64,000 nt of DNA from Methylobacterium sp. (GTDB lineage Bacteria > Pseudomonadota > Alphaproteobacteria > Rhizobiales > Beijerinckiaceae). Within the stretch, counting starts at the first letter, position 1. Each line of letters opens with the position of its first letter. Positions 57,373-64,000 of the stretch are shown in pieces. The translations under genes and the position numbers were made by a program. Location of the stretch: NCBI GenBank assembly GCA_020252645.1, contig JADCCN010000011.1, positions 17,546 to 81,545 of the forward strand, given 5' to 3'. The notes under the pieces are model-generated. The model was given only the letters and a program-made list of their open reading frames with translations. It had not been told where the DNA came from and did no database searches.

Positions 57373-58529
57373 CGCCGGAAGCCGTCTCGGCACGCCTTCA
57401 GGGGCTTCTTGCCGAGCCGGGTGCAGCGGCGATCCTCGCTGCCTTTTCGGAGGCCGGGGAGGAAACGCGCATCATCGGCGGGGCCGTGCGCAACGTGCTG
57501 CTTGGTGAGGATTTCGCCGATCTCGATCTTGCGACCACCGCGGTTCCCCGGCGCGCCACGGAGATTGCCGAGGGGCAGGGCTGGAAGGCCGTGCCGACGG
57601 GCATCGAGCATGGAACGATCACGATCGTCATTTCCGGCAAGCCTTACGAGGTGACGACGCTCCGCGAGGACATCGCCACCGATGGCCGCCGTGCCAAGGT
57701 GCGATTCGGCCGTGATTTCCGCATGGATGCGGCGCGGCGCGATTTCACCATCAACGCCATGGCCGCATCGGCCGACGGAAGATTGCATGATTTTTTCGAC
57801 GGCCTCGCCGATCTTGCCATGCGTCGCGTGCGCTTCATCGGCGATCCGGAGCAGCGCCTGCGGGAGGACTACCTCCGCGCCCTGCGCTTCCTGCGCTTTT
57901 CCGCCCGCTATGCCGAGGGGCCGCTCGATGCGCCGGGCCTCTCGGCCTGTTCCCGCCATCGCGAGGGCTTCGCGCGCCTCTCGCGCGAGCGCATCCGCAC
58001 GGAGCTTCTGAAACTGATCGTCGCGCCGCGCGCGCTGCCGGTGATGGAGGAGGCGGATGCGCTGGGGCTTCTCACCGATCTCGTGGGCCTCAAGCCGGAT
58101 TTGCCGCGTTTCGCGGCGCTGATCGCACGGGAGGCTTCACCGGATGCGGTGACGCGGCTCTTCGCGCTTTATGGCGATCAGGCGAAGGCGGCGCGGGAGG
58201 CCCTGCGCCTCTCCAACCGGGAGGCCGCGCTGATGCAAGCATTGGCCGGTGCAGTGCAGATGCTCGAAGCGGGTGCGGCGCCAAGGCTCGTGGCCTATCG
58301 TTTCCCCGAGGCGCTCTCGCGCCTGCCCGCCCTTTGGCCCGCGATCGCCGATTGGCCGGAGCCGCCGGTCTTCCACCTCAAGGGAGAGGACCTCCTGAAG
58401 GCGGGCCTGCCCGCGGGGCCGAGGATCGGCGAGGCGCTCAAGGCGATCGAGGCGCGCTGGATCGCCGCCGGCTTTCCCGCTTCGCGTGATGCCCAGCTCG
58501 CGCTGATGCAGGCGGAACGCGCGGGTTAG
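57369..58529 (+). CDS. cca: CCA tRNA nucleotidyltransferase
   Basis: Adds or repairs the CCA end of tRNAs. The 386-residue class II enzyme has the catalytic head [20 protein letters not shown] then LDLATTA with the metal-binding DxD-type pair (residues about 33-61), and [20 protein letters not shown] (about 125-144). The neck region follows with [19 protein letters not shown]. The start is GTG 57369, overlapping the DUF6111 stop. The end overlaps the converging hemF gene by four bases. Confidence 0.93.
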   Translation: MTPEAVSARLQGLLAEPGAAAILAAFSEAGEETRIIGGAVRNVLLGEDFADLDLATTAVPRRATEIAEGQGWKAVPTGIEHGTITIVISGKPYEVTTLREDIATDGRRAKVRFGRDFRMDAARRDFTINAMAASADGRLHDFFDGLADLAMRRVRFIGDPEQRLREDYLRALRFLRFSARYAEGPLDAPGLSACSRHREGFARLSRERIRTELLKLIVAPRALPVMEEADALGLLTDLVGLKPDLPRFAALIAREASPDAVTRLFALYGDQAKAAREALRLSNREAALMQALAGAVQMLEAGAAPRLVAYRFPEALSRLPALWPAIADWPEPPVFHLKGEDLLKAGLPAGPRIGEALKAIEARWIAAGFPASRDAQLALMQAERAG

Positions 58530-59422
58530 GGCCACCTCACTCTGGGCGGCATGGAAGACAGGATCGATTCGATGTTCCCGCCGGTCTTCAGGCCGAACAG
58601 GGTCCCGCGATCCCAGAGCAGGTTGAACTCGACATAACGGCCGCGCTGCACCTCCTGCTGGAAGCGCTGCTCCTCACTCCAGGGCTTGTCGATATTGTTC
58701 CGGAGGATCGCGAGATAGGTGGCGAGGAAGGCTTCGCCCACGCCACGCGTGAAGGCGAAATCGGCCTCCCAGTCATCCGAGAGGTAATCATAGAAGATGC
58801 CGCCGATGCCGCGCGGCTCGTCACGATGCTTCAGGTGGAAATATTCGTCGCACCACGCCTTGTAGCGCGCATGATCGCGGCCATGGGCGAGGCATGCCGC
58901 GCGCATGCCCGCGTGGAAGGCGACCGAATCCGCATCCTCCTGCACGCGGCGCGCCGCGAGCACGGGTGTGAGATCCGCGCCGCCGCCGAACCAGGCTTTC
59001 GACGTCACCACGAAGCGCGTGTTCATGTGAACGGTCGGCGCATTCGGGTTCCAGGGATGCGCGATGAGCGAAATGCCGCAGGCGGAAAAGCGCGGATCGG
59101 CATCCGCTCCGGGGATCTGGCTGGCGAATTCCGGCGCGAACTGGCCGTGGACATGGCTGAAATGCACGCCGCATTTCTCGAAGACGCGGCCTCGCAACAT
59201 GCCCATGCGGCCGCCCCCGCCGGGCGAGCCATCGTGGTTCTTCCTCTCCCAGGGCTTGTATTCCGGCTGGCCCGGACCGACGGCTTCCTCGAAGAACGGA
59301 CCCCTGGCCTCCGCCTCCACGGCCGCGAGGGCCGAAAGGATTTTCTGCTGCAGGCTGCCGAACCATTCGGCGGCGCGGCCGATGCGCGCTTGCGTTTCAG
59401 GCTGGTCGAGAAGGGCTTTCAT
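58526..59422 (-). CDS. hemF: Oxygen-dependent coproporphyrinogen III oxidase
   Basis: Converts coproporphyrinogen III to protoporphyrinogen IX with O2, so haem synthesis can run aerobically. The 298-residue protein has the family signature FHMNTRF-like block [20 protein letters not shown] (residues about 128-147), and [34 protein letters not shown] and [20 protein letters not shown]. The ATG at 59422 gives normal length. It converges on cca and lies 23 bases downstream of trmL on the same strand. Confidence 0.95.
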   Translation of the reverse strand: MKALLDQPETQARIGRAAEWFGSLQQKILSALAAVEAEARGPFFEEAVGPGQPEYKPWERKNHDGSPGGGGRMGMLRGRVFEKCGVHFSHVHGQFAPEFASQIPGADADPRFSACGISLIAHPWNPNAPTVHMNTRFVVTSKAWFGGGADLTPVLAARRVQEDADSVAFHAGMRAACLAHGRDHARYKAWCDEYFHLKHRDEPRGIGGIFYDYLSDDWEADFAFTRGVGEAFLATYLAILRNNIDKPWSEEQRFQQEVQRGRYVEFNLLWDRGTLFGLKTGGNIESILSSMPPRVRWP

Positions 59423-59445
59423 GCGGAACTTTCAGGCGAACAATG

Positions 59446-59982
59446 TCAAGGCGATGCAACGTCAAGGCCTCCAGTTGTCGCCATTGGCGGGAAGAGGTCA
59501 AGCTGCCGCATGGCTTCGGCGACCAGAATGCCGCCGGCCACCGCCACATTCAGCGAGCGCAGGCCCGGCCGCAGCGGGATCGCCACCTGCGCATCGGCCG
59601 CTTCATGCACCACATCCGGCACGCCCGCGCTCTCCCGCCCCAGCAGGATGATGTCGGAGGGCGAGAACCGGAAATGATGATGCGCGACGGCGGCTTTCGT
59701 GGTCGCGAGCACCAGCCGATGGCCGCGCGCTCGCCGCCACTGCTCGAAATGGCGGAAGGAGAGATGCCGGTCGAGCGTGAGGGCATGCAGGTAGTCGAGC
59801 CCCGCACGCTTCAGGTTGCGGTCGCTCGCGTCGAATCCGGCCGGTTCGATCAGGTCCATGGGCAGGCCGAGACAGGCGCAGAGCCGCATCAGCGTGCCGG
59901 CATTCTGGGGAATGTCGGGTTCGTAGAGCGCGAGCCGCAGATCGGAGGCGGCTGGCGCGGAAAAGGGGCGGATATCGACCAT
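59446..59982 (-). CDS. trmL: tRNA (cytidine/uridine-34-2'-O)-methyltransferase TrmL
   Basis: Methylates the wobble ribose of leucine tRNAs. The 178-residue SPOUT enzyme shows LRLALYEPDIPQNAGTLMRL (residues 15-34) with the catalytic arginine region, LPMDLIEPAGFDASDRNLKR, and the knot-forming cofactor site DIILLGRESAGVPDVVHEAA then IPLRPGLRSLNVAVAGGILV. The length matches TrmL rather than longer TrmH. It is upstream of hemF and divergent from petA across 291 bases. Confidence 0.93.
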   Translation of the reverse strand: MVDIRPFSAPAASDLRLALYEPDIPQNAGTLMRLCACLGLPMDLIEPAGFDASDRNLKRAGLDYLHALTLDRHLSFRHFEQWRRARGHRLVLATTKAAVAHHHFRFSPSDIILLGRESAGVPDVVHEAADAQVAIPLRPGLRSLNVAVAGGILVAEAMRQLDLFPPMATTGGLDVASP

Positions 59983-60273
59983 CGTCTAGACCGCAAAGCA
60001 TGGGGTTGGGGTATGGACAAGTGCCTTGCGGAGTGCCATGGAGCCACGGACTTTTGAACCGTTCCGGGTCGCTACCCTCGATCAGAGGTGTCAGGATCGC
60101 CCTTCCGGCTTTTTTGGCGACTTCTGGTCGCATTGAAAACCTGGGGCATGCGTCATTTGTCAGGGAAAAACATGGTTATTCCCGGACAGGCGCTGCTCGA
60201 AGGAACGGCTATGGGATATCGCAAGGTGAGCCGGTGAGAATGGCGCACCCCGCGATAAGGAAGGATGAAGGAC

Positions 60274-60828
60274 GTGGCTGACAACACGATGAAGGCTCCC
60301 GGCGCGAGCGAACCCGATCGTCGCGATTTTCTTCTCCTGGCGACCGGTGCCGCCGGCGCCGTGGCGGTGGGTGGCATCGCCTGGCCGCTGATCTCGCAGA
60401 TGAACCCCGACGCTTCCACCGTCGCGGCCGGCGCTCCGGTCGAGGTCGATCTCGCGCCGATCGGCGAGGGCAAGGCGATCACGCTGAAATGGCGCGGCAA
60501 GCCGATCTTCGTGCGCCACCGCACCGCGCAGGAAATCGCGGAAGCCAGGAAGGATGACAACGCTGCCCTGCCGGACAGGCAGGCTGATGCCGAGCGCGTC
60601 CGCGCCTTCGACGGCAAGCCGCAGGAGCAGTGGATCGTCGTTTACGGCAACTGCACGCATCTGGGCTGTGTGCCGATCGGCTTTTCGGGGGAATATAACG
60701 GCTGGTATTGCCCGTGCCATGGCTCGCATTACGACAATTCGGGCCGCATCCGCAGAGGTCCGGCACCGCGCAACCTCGACATTCCGGAATTCGCCTTCCT
60801 GTCGGCGTCCAAGATCCGCATCGGCTGA
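60274..60828 (+). CDS. petA: Rieske iron-sulfur subunit of cytochrome bc1
   Basis: Carries the [2Fe-2S] cluster that takes electrons from ubiquinol. The N-terminus has a Tat signal-anchor (PDRRDFLLLATGAAGAVAVG), as Rieske proteins need. The cluster ligands are CTHLGC at residues 127-132 and CPCHGSH at 146-152. GTG 60274 is preferred because AAGGAAGG lies about 8 bases upstream; that site touches the alternative ATG at 60265. First gene of petABC. The 291-base region before it holds no gene, and I could not pick a convincing promoter. Confidence 0.95.
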   Translation: MADNTMKAPGASEPDRRDFLLLATGAAGAVAVGGIAWPLISQMNPDASTVAAGAPVEVDLAPIGEGKAITLKWRGKPIFVRHRTAQEIAEARKDDNAALPDRQADAERVRAFDGKPQEQWIVVYGNCTHLGCVPIGFSGEYNGWYCPCHGSHYDNSGRIRRGPAPRNLDIPEFAFLSASKIRIG

Positions 60829-60851
60829 ACGAACAAGGGTGAGTGACAATC

Positions 60852-62156
60852 ATGGGTGAGCATCATTCCACCTACGTGCCGAAGACCGGCATCGAACGCT
60901 GGGTCGACGCGCGACTGCCGATCGTGCGACTCATGCACGATTCCGCGGTTTCCTACCCGGTTCCGCGCAACCTGAATTATTTCTGGACCTTCGGCGGCAT
61001 CCTGATGCTCATGCTGGTGTCGCAGATCATCACCGGCATCGTGCTCGTCATGCACTACACGCCGCATGTCGATTTCGCCTTCCAGTCCGTCGAGCACATC
61101 ATGCGGGACGTGAATTATGGCTGGCTGATGCGCTATGCGCATTCCAATGGTGCCTCGATGTTCTTCGTCGCGGTCTATATTCATATGTTTCGCGGCATGT
61201 ATTACGGCTCCTACAAGGCGCCGCGCGAACTGCTCTGGATCCTCGGCGTGGTGATCTTCGTCCTCATGATGGCGACCGCCTTCATGGGTTACGTGCTGCC
61301 ATGGGGCCAGATGTCCTTCTGGGGTGCAACCGTCATCACAAACCTGTTCTCGGCCATTCCGATCGTGGGCGAGTCGATCGTGACCTGGCTGTGGGGCGGC
61401 TACTCGGTCGATAATCCGACGCTGAACCGCTTCTTCGCGCTGCATTATCTCCTGCCGTTCATGATTTTCGGCGTGGTGATCCTGCATGTCTGGGCGCTGC
61501 ATCATGTGGGCCAGAACAACCCGTCGGGCGTGGAAGTGAAGAATTACGCGAAGGACACCGTGCCCTTCACCCCCTATGCCACCGTGAAGGACCTCTTCGC
61601 GATGGTCTGCTTCCTTATGGTCTTCGCGTGGTTCGTGTTCTTCCACCCGAATTTCCTCGGCCATGCCGATAACTACATCCCGGCTGATCCGCTGAAGACC
61701 CCGGCGCATATCGTGCCCGAATGGTATTTCCTGCCCTTCTACGGCATCCTGCGTGCGGTTCCCGATAAGCTCGGCGGCGTGCTCGCCATGTTTGCCTCCA
61801 TCGCGCTCCTGGCCTTCCTGCCCTGGCTCGATACCTCGAAGGTGAAGTCGGGTGCCTATCGGCCTGCCTTCAAGATCTTCTTCTGGGTCTTCGTGGTGGT
61901 CTGCCTTTTCCTTGGCTATGCCGGTTCGCAGCCGACGGACAAGGCCGTGCTGACGCTCGGCGGCCGCGTGGTGCTGGACATGGTCGGCTTCGGCCAGATC
62001 CTGACCATCTACTACTTCGCGCATTTCCTGGTGATCCTGCCGCTGCTGGGGCTTTTCGAGAAGCCGCTGCCGTTGCCGGCCTCCATCGCGGATTCGGTCC
62101 TGGCCTCCACCGGCCATGGCCACCCCGCGGGCGCGCACGCCTCGCCCGAGAAGTAA
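60852..62156 (+). CDS. petB: Cytochrome b subunit of cytochrome bc1
   Basis: Membrane core of complex III holding two b haems and the two quinone sites. The 434-residue protein starts [20 protein letters not shown]. It has [20 protein letters not shown], the haem-ligand helices ([40 protein letters not shown]) and the Qo-site PEWY loop ([20 protein letters not shown]). The C-terminal third is present, so it is a full-length bc1-type b, not the split b6 form, and it is not fused to cytochrome c1. It lies 23 bases after petA. Confidence 0.96.
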   Translation: MGEHHSTYVPKTGIERWVDARLPIVRLMHDSAVSYPVPRNLNYFWTFGGILMLMLVSQIITGIVLVMHYTPHVDFAFQSVEHIMRDVNYGWLMRYAHSNGASMFFVAVYIHMFRGMYYGSYKAPRELLWILGVVIFVLMMATAFMGYVLPWGQMSFWGATVITNLFSAIPIVGESIVTWLWGGYSVDNPTLNRFFALHYLLPFMIFGVVILHVWALHHVGQNNPSGVEVKNYAKDTVPFTPYATVKDLFAMVCFLMVFAWFVFFHPNFLGHADNYIPADPLKTPAHIVPEWYFLPFYGILRAVPDKLGGVLAMFASIALLAFLPWLDTSKVKSGAYRPAFKIFFWVFVVVCLFLGYAGSQPTDKAVLTLGGRVVLDMVGFGQILTIYYFAHFLVILPLLGLFEKPLPLPASIADSVLASTGHGHPAGAHASPEK

Positions 62157-62183
62157 GCGTGGCAGGCCAGAAGGATTGAACCG

Positions 62184-63068
62184 ATGACAATCGCCTCCCG
62201 TATCCTCGCCGCCGCCATCGTCGCGGGTTGCAGCCTGGCTCTCGCGGGCCCGGCCCTCGCGGCCGGCGGTGCCGAGAAGCCTCCGCGCCAGACCTGGTCG
62301 TTCTATGGTCCGTTCGGCACCTTCGACAAGGCGCAGCTGCAGCGCGGCTTCAAGGTCTATCGCGAGGTCTGCGCGGCCTGCCATGGCCTCTCGAAGCTCT
62401 CCTTCCGCAACCTCTCCGAGCCGGGTGGCCCCGGCTTCACGGAGGGCCAGGTGAAGGCGCTTGCCGCCGAATTCAGGGTGAAGGACGGTCCGAACGAGCA
62501 GGGCGAGATGTTCGAGCGGCCCGGGCGGCCTTCGGATCGCTTCCCGAGGCCGTTCCCGAACGATGAGGCCGCGAAGGCGGCGAATAACGGCGCCTTGCCG
62601 CCGGATTTCTCGGTGATCGCCAAGGCGCGTTCCTACGAGCGCGGTTTCCCGATCTATATCTTTGATATCTTCACACAATATCAGCAGCAGGGCGTGGACT
62701 ACCTGACTGCATTGCTGCTCGGATACGAGCCGCCGCCTCCCGGCGTGAAGGTGGAAGACGGCCTGCACTGGAACCGCTACTTCCCGGGCAACAAGATCGC
62801 GATGGCCAATCCGCTCGCTGCCGTCTTCGATGATGCCGGAAAGCCGCATGATCCGAATTTCTTTTCGGATGGCACGCCAGTGACCAAGCTACAGGTCGCA
62901 AAGGACTTGTCAGCCTTCCTGATGTGGGCGGCCGAGCCGAAGATGGAAGAGCGCAAGCGCGCGGGCGTGAAGGTCATGCTTTGGCTCCTGCTGCTTGCCG
63001 GCCTGCTCTTCATGCTGAAAAAGCGCATCTGGTCGCGTCTCGATGACGCGCCCGCCAAGGCGCATTGA
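62184..63068 (+). CDS. petC: Cytochrome c1 subunit of cytochrome bc1
   Basis: Periplasmic haem c subunit passing electrons to soluble or anchored cytochrome c, possibly the CycM-like protein at the other end of this window. The 294-residue precursor has a signal peptide (IASRILAAAIVAGCSLALAG), haem motif CAACH at residues 63-67, and a C-terminal anchor VKVMLWLLLLAGLLFMLKKR. The axial methionine lies within NKIAMANPLAAVFDDAGKPH. It ends the petABC operon and is followed by a terminator. Confidence 0.95.
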   Translation: MTIASRILAAAIVAGCSLALAGPALAAGGAEKPPRQTWSFYGPFGTFDKAQLQRGFKVYREVCAACHGLSKLSFRNLSEPGGPGFTEGQVKALAAEFRVKDGPNEQGEMFERPGRPSDRFPRPFPNDEAAKAANNGALPPDFSVIAKARSYERGFPIYIFDIFTQYQQQGVDYLTALLLGYEPPPPGVKVEDGLHWNRYFPGNKIAMANPLAAVFDDAGKPHDPNFFSDGTPVTKLQVAKDLSAFLMWAAEPKMEERKRAGVKVMLWLLLLAGLLFMLKKRIWSRLDDAPAKAH

Positions 63069-63124
63069 TTGAGCCTGGCTTGATCCAGGCCCATGGATCG
63101 CGCGCCCGGATTCGGCAAGGAATC

Positions 63125-63149
63125 AGGGGGTCTCTGGCCCCCTTTTTTT
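63125..63149 (+). terminator. Rho-independent terminator after petC
   Basis: Stem AGGGGG (63125-63130) and CCCCCT (63138-63143) with a 7-base loop is followed by T to 63149. A second small hairpin, GCCTGG/CCAGGC at 63073-63090, lies directly behind the petC stop. Together they separate petABC from apt. Confidence 0.85.
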
Positions 63150-63180
63150 CGTGGGGCGTCGGCGTATCGGGGGGCAGGGC

Positions 63181-63738
63181 ATGATGATGGCAGATTTGGG
63201 TGCGGAGCATGCGGATCTTCGCGAGGCGATCCGCACGATCCATGATTATCCGAAACCAGGCATCGCTTTCCGCGATATCTCGACCCTGCTCGGCAATCCG
63301 CGAGCGTTCCGCCGGGCGGTGGATGAACTCGTGCAGCCCTATGCCGGTGCGGGCATTTCCAAGGTGGCGGGGATCGAGGCGCGCGGCTTCATCCTTGGTG
63401 GGGCCATCGCGCACCAGCTTTCCTGCGGTTTCGTGCCCATCCGCAAGAGGGGGAAGCTGCCGCACACCACGGTCTCGATCTCTTACGCGCTGGAATACGG
63501 CACGGATACGATGGAGATGCATGTCGATGCCGTTACGAAAGGCGAGCGGGTGATCCTCGTCGACGATCTCATCGCCACGGGGGGAACCGCAAGTGCGGCC
63601 GTGCAATTGCTGCAGAAGCTCGGGGCCGAGGTTGCTGCGGCCTGTTTCGTGATTGACCTGCCGGAACTGGGCGGCGCGGACAAGATCCGCGCTTTGGGGG
63701 TGCCCGTGCGCACGTTGATTGGCTTCGAGGGGCATTAG
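63181..63738 (+). CDS. apt: Adenine phosphoribosyltransferase
   Basis: Salvages adenine to AMP with PRPP. The 185-residue enzyme has [20 protein letters not shown] near its start, the hood-region [18 protein letters not shown] and the PRPP-binding loop [20 protein letters not shown] (residues about 119-138). Three ATG codons in a row occur at 63181, 63184 and 63187; GGGGG lies about 6 bases before the first. The TAG stop (63736-63738) is the first three bases of the tandem repeat that fills the rest of the window. Confidence 0.94.
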   Translation: MMMADLGAEHADLREAIRTIHDYPKPGIAFRDISTLLGNPRAFRRAVDELVQPYAGAGISKVAGIEARGFILGGAIAHQLSCGFVPIRKRGKLPHTTVSISYALEYGTDTMEMHVDAVTKGERVILVDDLIATGGTASAAVQLLQKLGAEVAAACFVIDLPELGGADKIRALGVPVRTLIGFEGH

Positions 63739-63840
63739 AGCATGCTGTGAAAAAGTGGAATCCGGTTTTTCACAAAAAAAGCATGCGATAATAATAAGAT
63801 AAGAGCATGATGTGCTTCCGTCTGAACACATCATGCTCTA
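63736..63840 (+). repeat. Two-hairpin interspersed repeat, tandem copy B1
   Basis: Same element and orientation as copy A, with hairpin 1 first. It has one extra A in the A-run before GCATGCG and GATGTG where copy A has GATATG. Its left TAG is the apt stop codon. Its right end (CATGCTCTA) shares the TA with copy B2. Confidence 0.92.
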
Positions 63841-63941
63841 GAGCATGCTGTGAAAAAGTGGAATCTGGTTTTTCAAAAAAAACATGCGATAATAATAAGA
63901 TAAGAGCATGATGTGCTTCCGTCTGAACACATCATGCTCTA
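63839..63941 (+). repeat. Two-hairpin interspersed repeat, tandem copy B2
   Basis: Second tandem unit, joined to B1 and B3 through CTC-TA-GAG. It carries changes in hairpin 1 (CTGGTTTTTCAAAAAAAACA), so it is not a simple recent duplicate of B1. Confidence 0.92.
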
Positions 63942-64000
63942 GAGCATGCTGTGAAAAAGTGGAATCCGGTTTTTCACAAAAAAGCATGCGATAATAATAA
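63940..64000 (+). repeat. Two-hairpin interspersed repeat, tandem copy B3 (cut by window end)
   Basis: Third tandem unit, of which hairpin 1 and the start of the AT-rich spacer are present. Hairpin 1 here is identical to that of copy A. The array continues beyond the window. Confidence 0.88.

Noticed and set aside
59983..60273. A small gene before petA (open frame 60000-60281)
   Set aside because: No ribosome site, no homology and odd composition. It is most likely the petA promoter and leader region.
60852..63068. Fused cytochrome b/c1 as in Bradyrhizobium fbcH
   Set aside because: petB has its own stop at 62156, and petC starts 27 bases later with its own signal peptide.
63736..64000. Tandem repeats as a CRISPR array
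   Set aside because: Units are about 102 bp with no unique spacers, each unit is a pair of hairpins, and the same unit occurs singly elsewhere.

Overview
The window reads as a compact, GC-rich chromosomal segment of an alphaproteobacterium, most likely of the order Hyphomicrobiales (Rhizobiales). The evidence is the separate petA-petB-petC genes followed by apt, the formate dehydrogenase operon with its DUF3305/DUF3306/TorD accessory genes, the MoxR-DUF58-DUF4159 cluster, and RIME-like palindromic repeats built around GAGCATG. Genes are tightly packed, with many 1-4 base overlaps and several converging pairs that almost touch. No tRNA, rRNA, CRISPR array, phage or full insertion sequence was seen, and no gene-free stretch exceeds 300 bases.

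Layout. 1-2200: end of prephenate dehydratase, kdsB, and a membrane-anchored cytochrome c with a terminator. 2307-8908: a yejABEF-type peptide ABC importer with a PIN-domain toxin-antitoxin pair lodged between yejE and yejF. 9028-13185: retropepsin-like protease, HAD phosphatase, a response-regulator remnant cut off by repeats, a quinone oxidoreductase and an FAD-linked dehydrogenase. 13182-23695, all on the minus strand: pfkB-type kinase, LacD-type aldolase, YitT protein, xanthine dehydrogenase (xdhA, xdhB, xdhC), guanine deaminase-like enzyme and an NMT1/SsuA-type ABC transporter. 23881-26814: a lone sugar-type binding protein, a deleted thiamine-diphosphate enzyme and an OpgC-like membrane protein. 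26815-29712: a YeeE/TusA pair (likely thiosulfate or sulfur uptake) and a beta-propeller/cytochrome c fusion.

29716-45018 is a formate oxidation island. It holds a large multi-cluster Fe-S protein, a ligase-like protein, four uncharacterised proteins (DUF6505, DUF6352, DUF3305, DUF3306), an HTH-TorD chaperone fusion, a short Tat-signal protein, and the three subunits of a cysteine-type membrane formate dehydrogenase. The bis-MGD cofactor genes mobB, moeA and mobA and the sulfurtransferase gene fdhD follow. Together they cover synthesis of the cofactor, its sulfuration, chaperoning, export and electron transfer to quinone. Xanthine dehydrogenase is the second molybdoenzyme in the window.

45217-64000: a ferredoxin-NADP reductase, a YbaK-like deacylase, a phosphoesterase, a GNAT, the MoxR/DUF58/DUF4159 envelope cluster, DUF1285-Nudix-DUF6111-cca, hemF, trmL, the cytochrome bc1 complex and apt. 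The window ends in a tandem array of a roughly 102-bp two-hairpin repeat that also occurs near 10.5 kb and 46.4 kb. The TAGAGC terminus of this repeat and its relatives supplies the TAG stop codon of five genes in the window. The best candidates for undescribed biology are that stop-codon association, the block of uncharacterised formate dehydrogenase accessory proteins with its HTH-TorD fusion, and the toxin-antitoxin pair embedded in a transporter operon.
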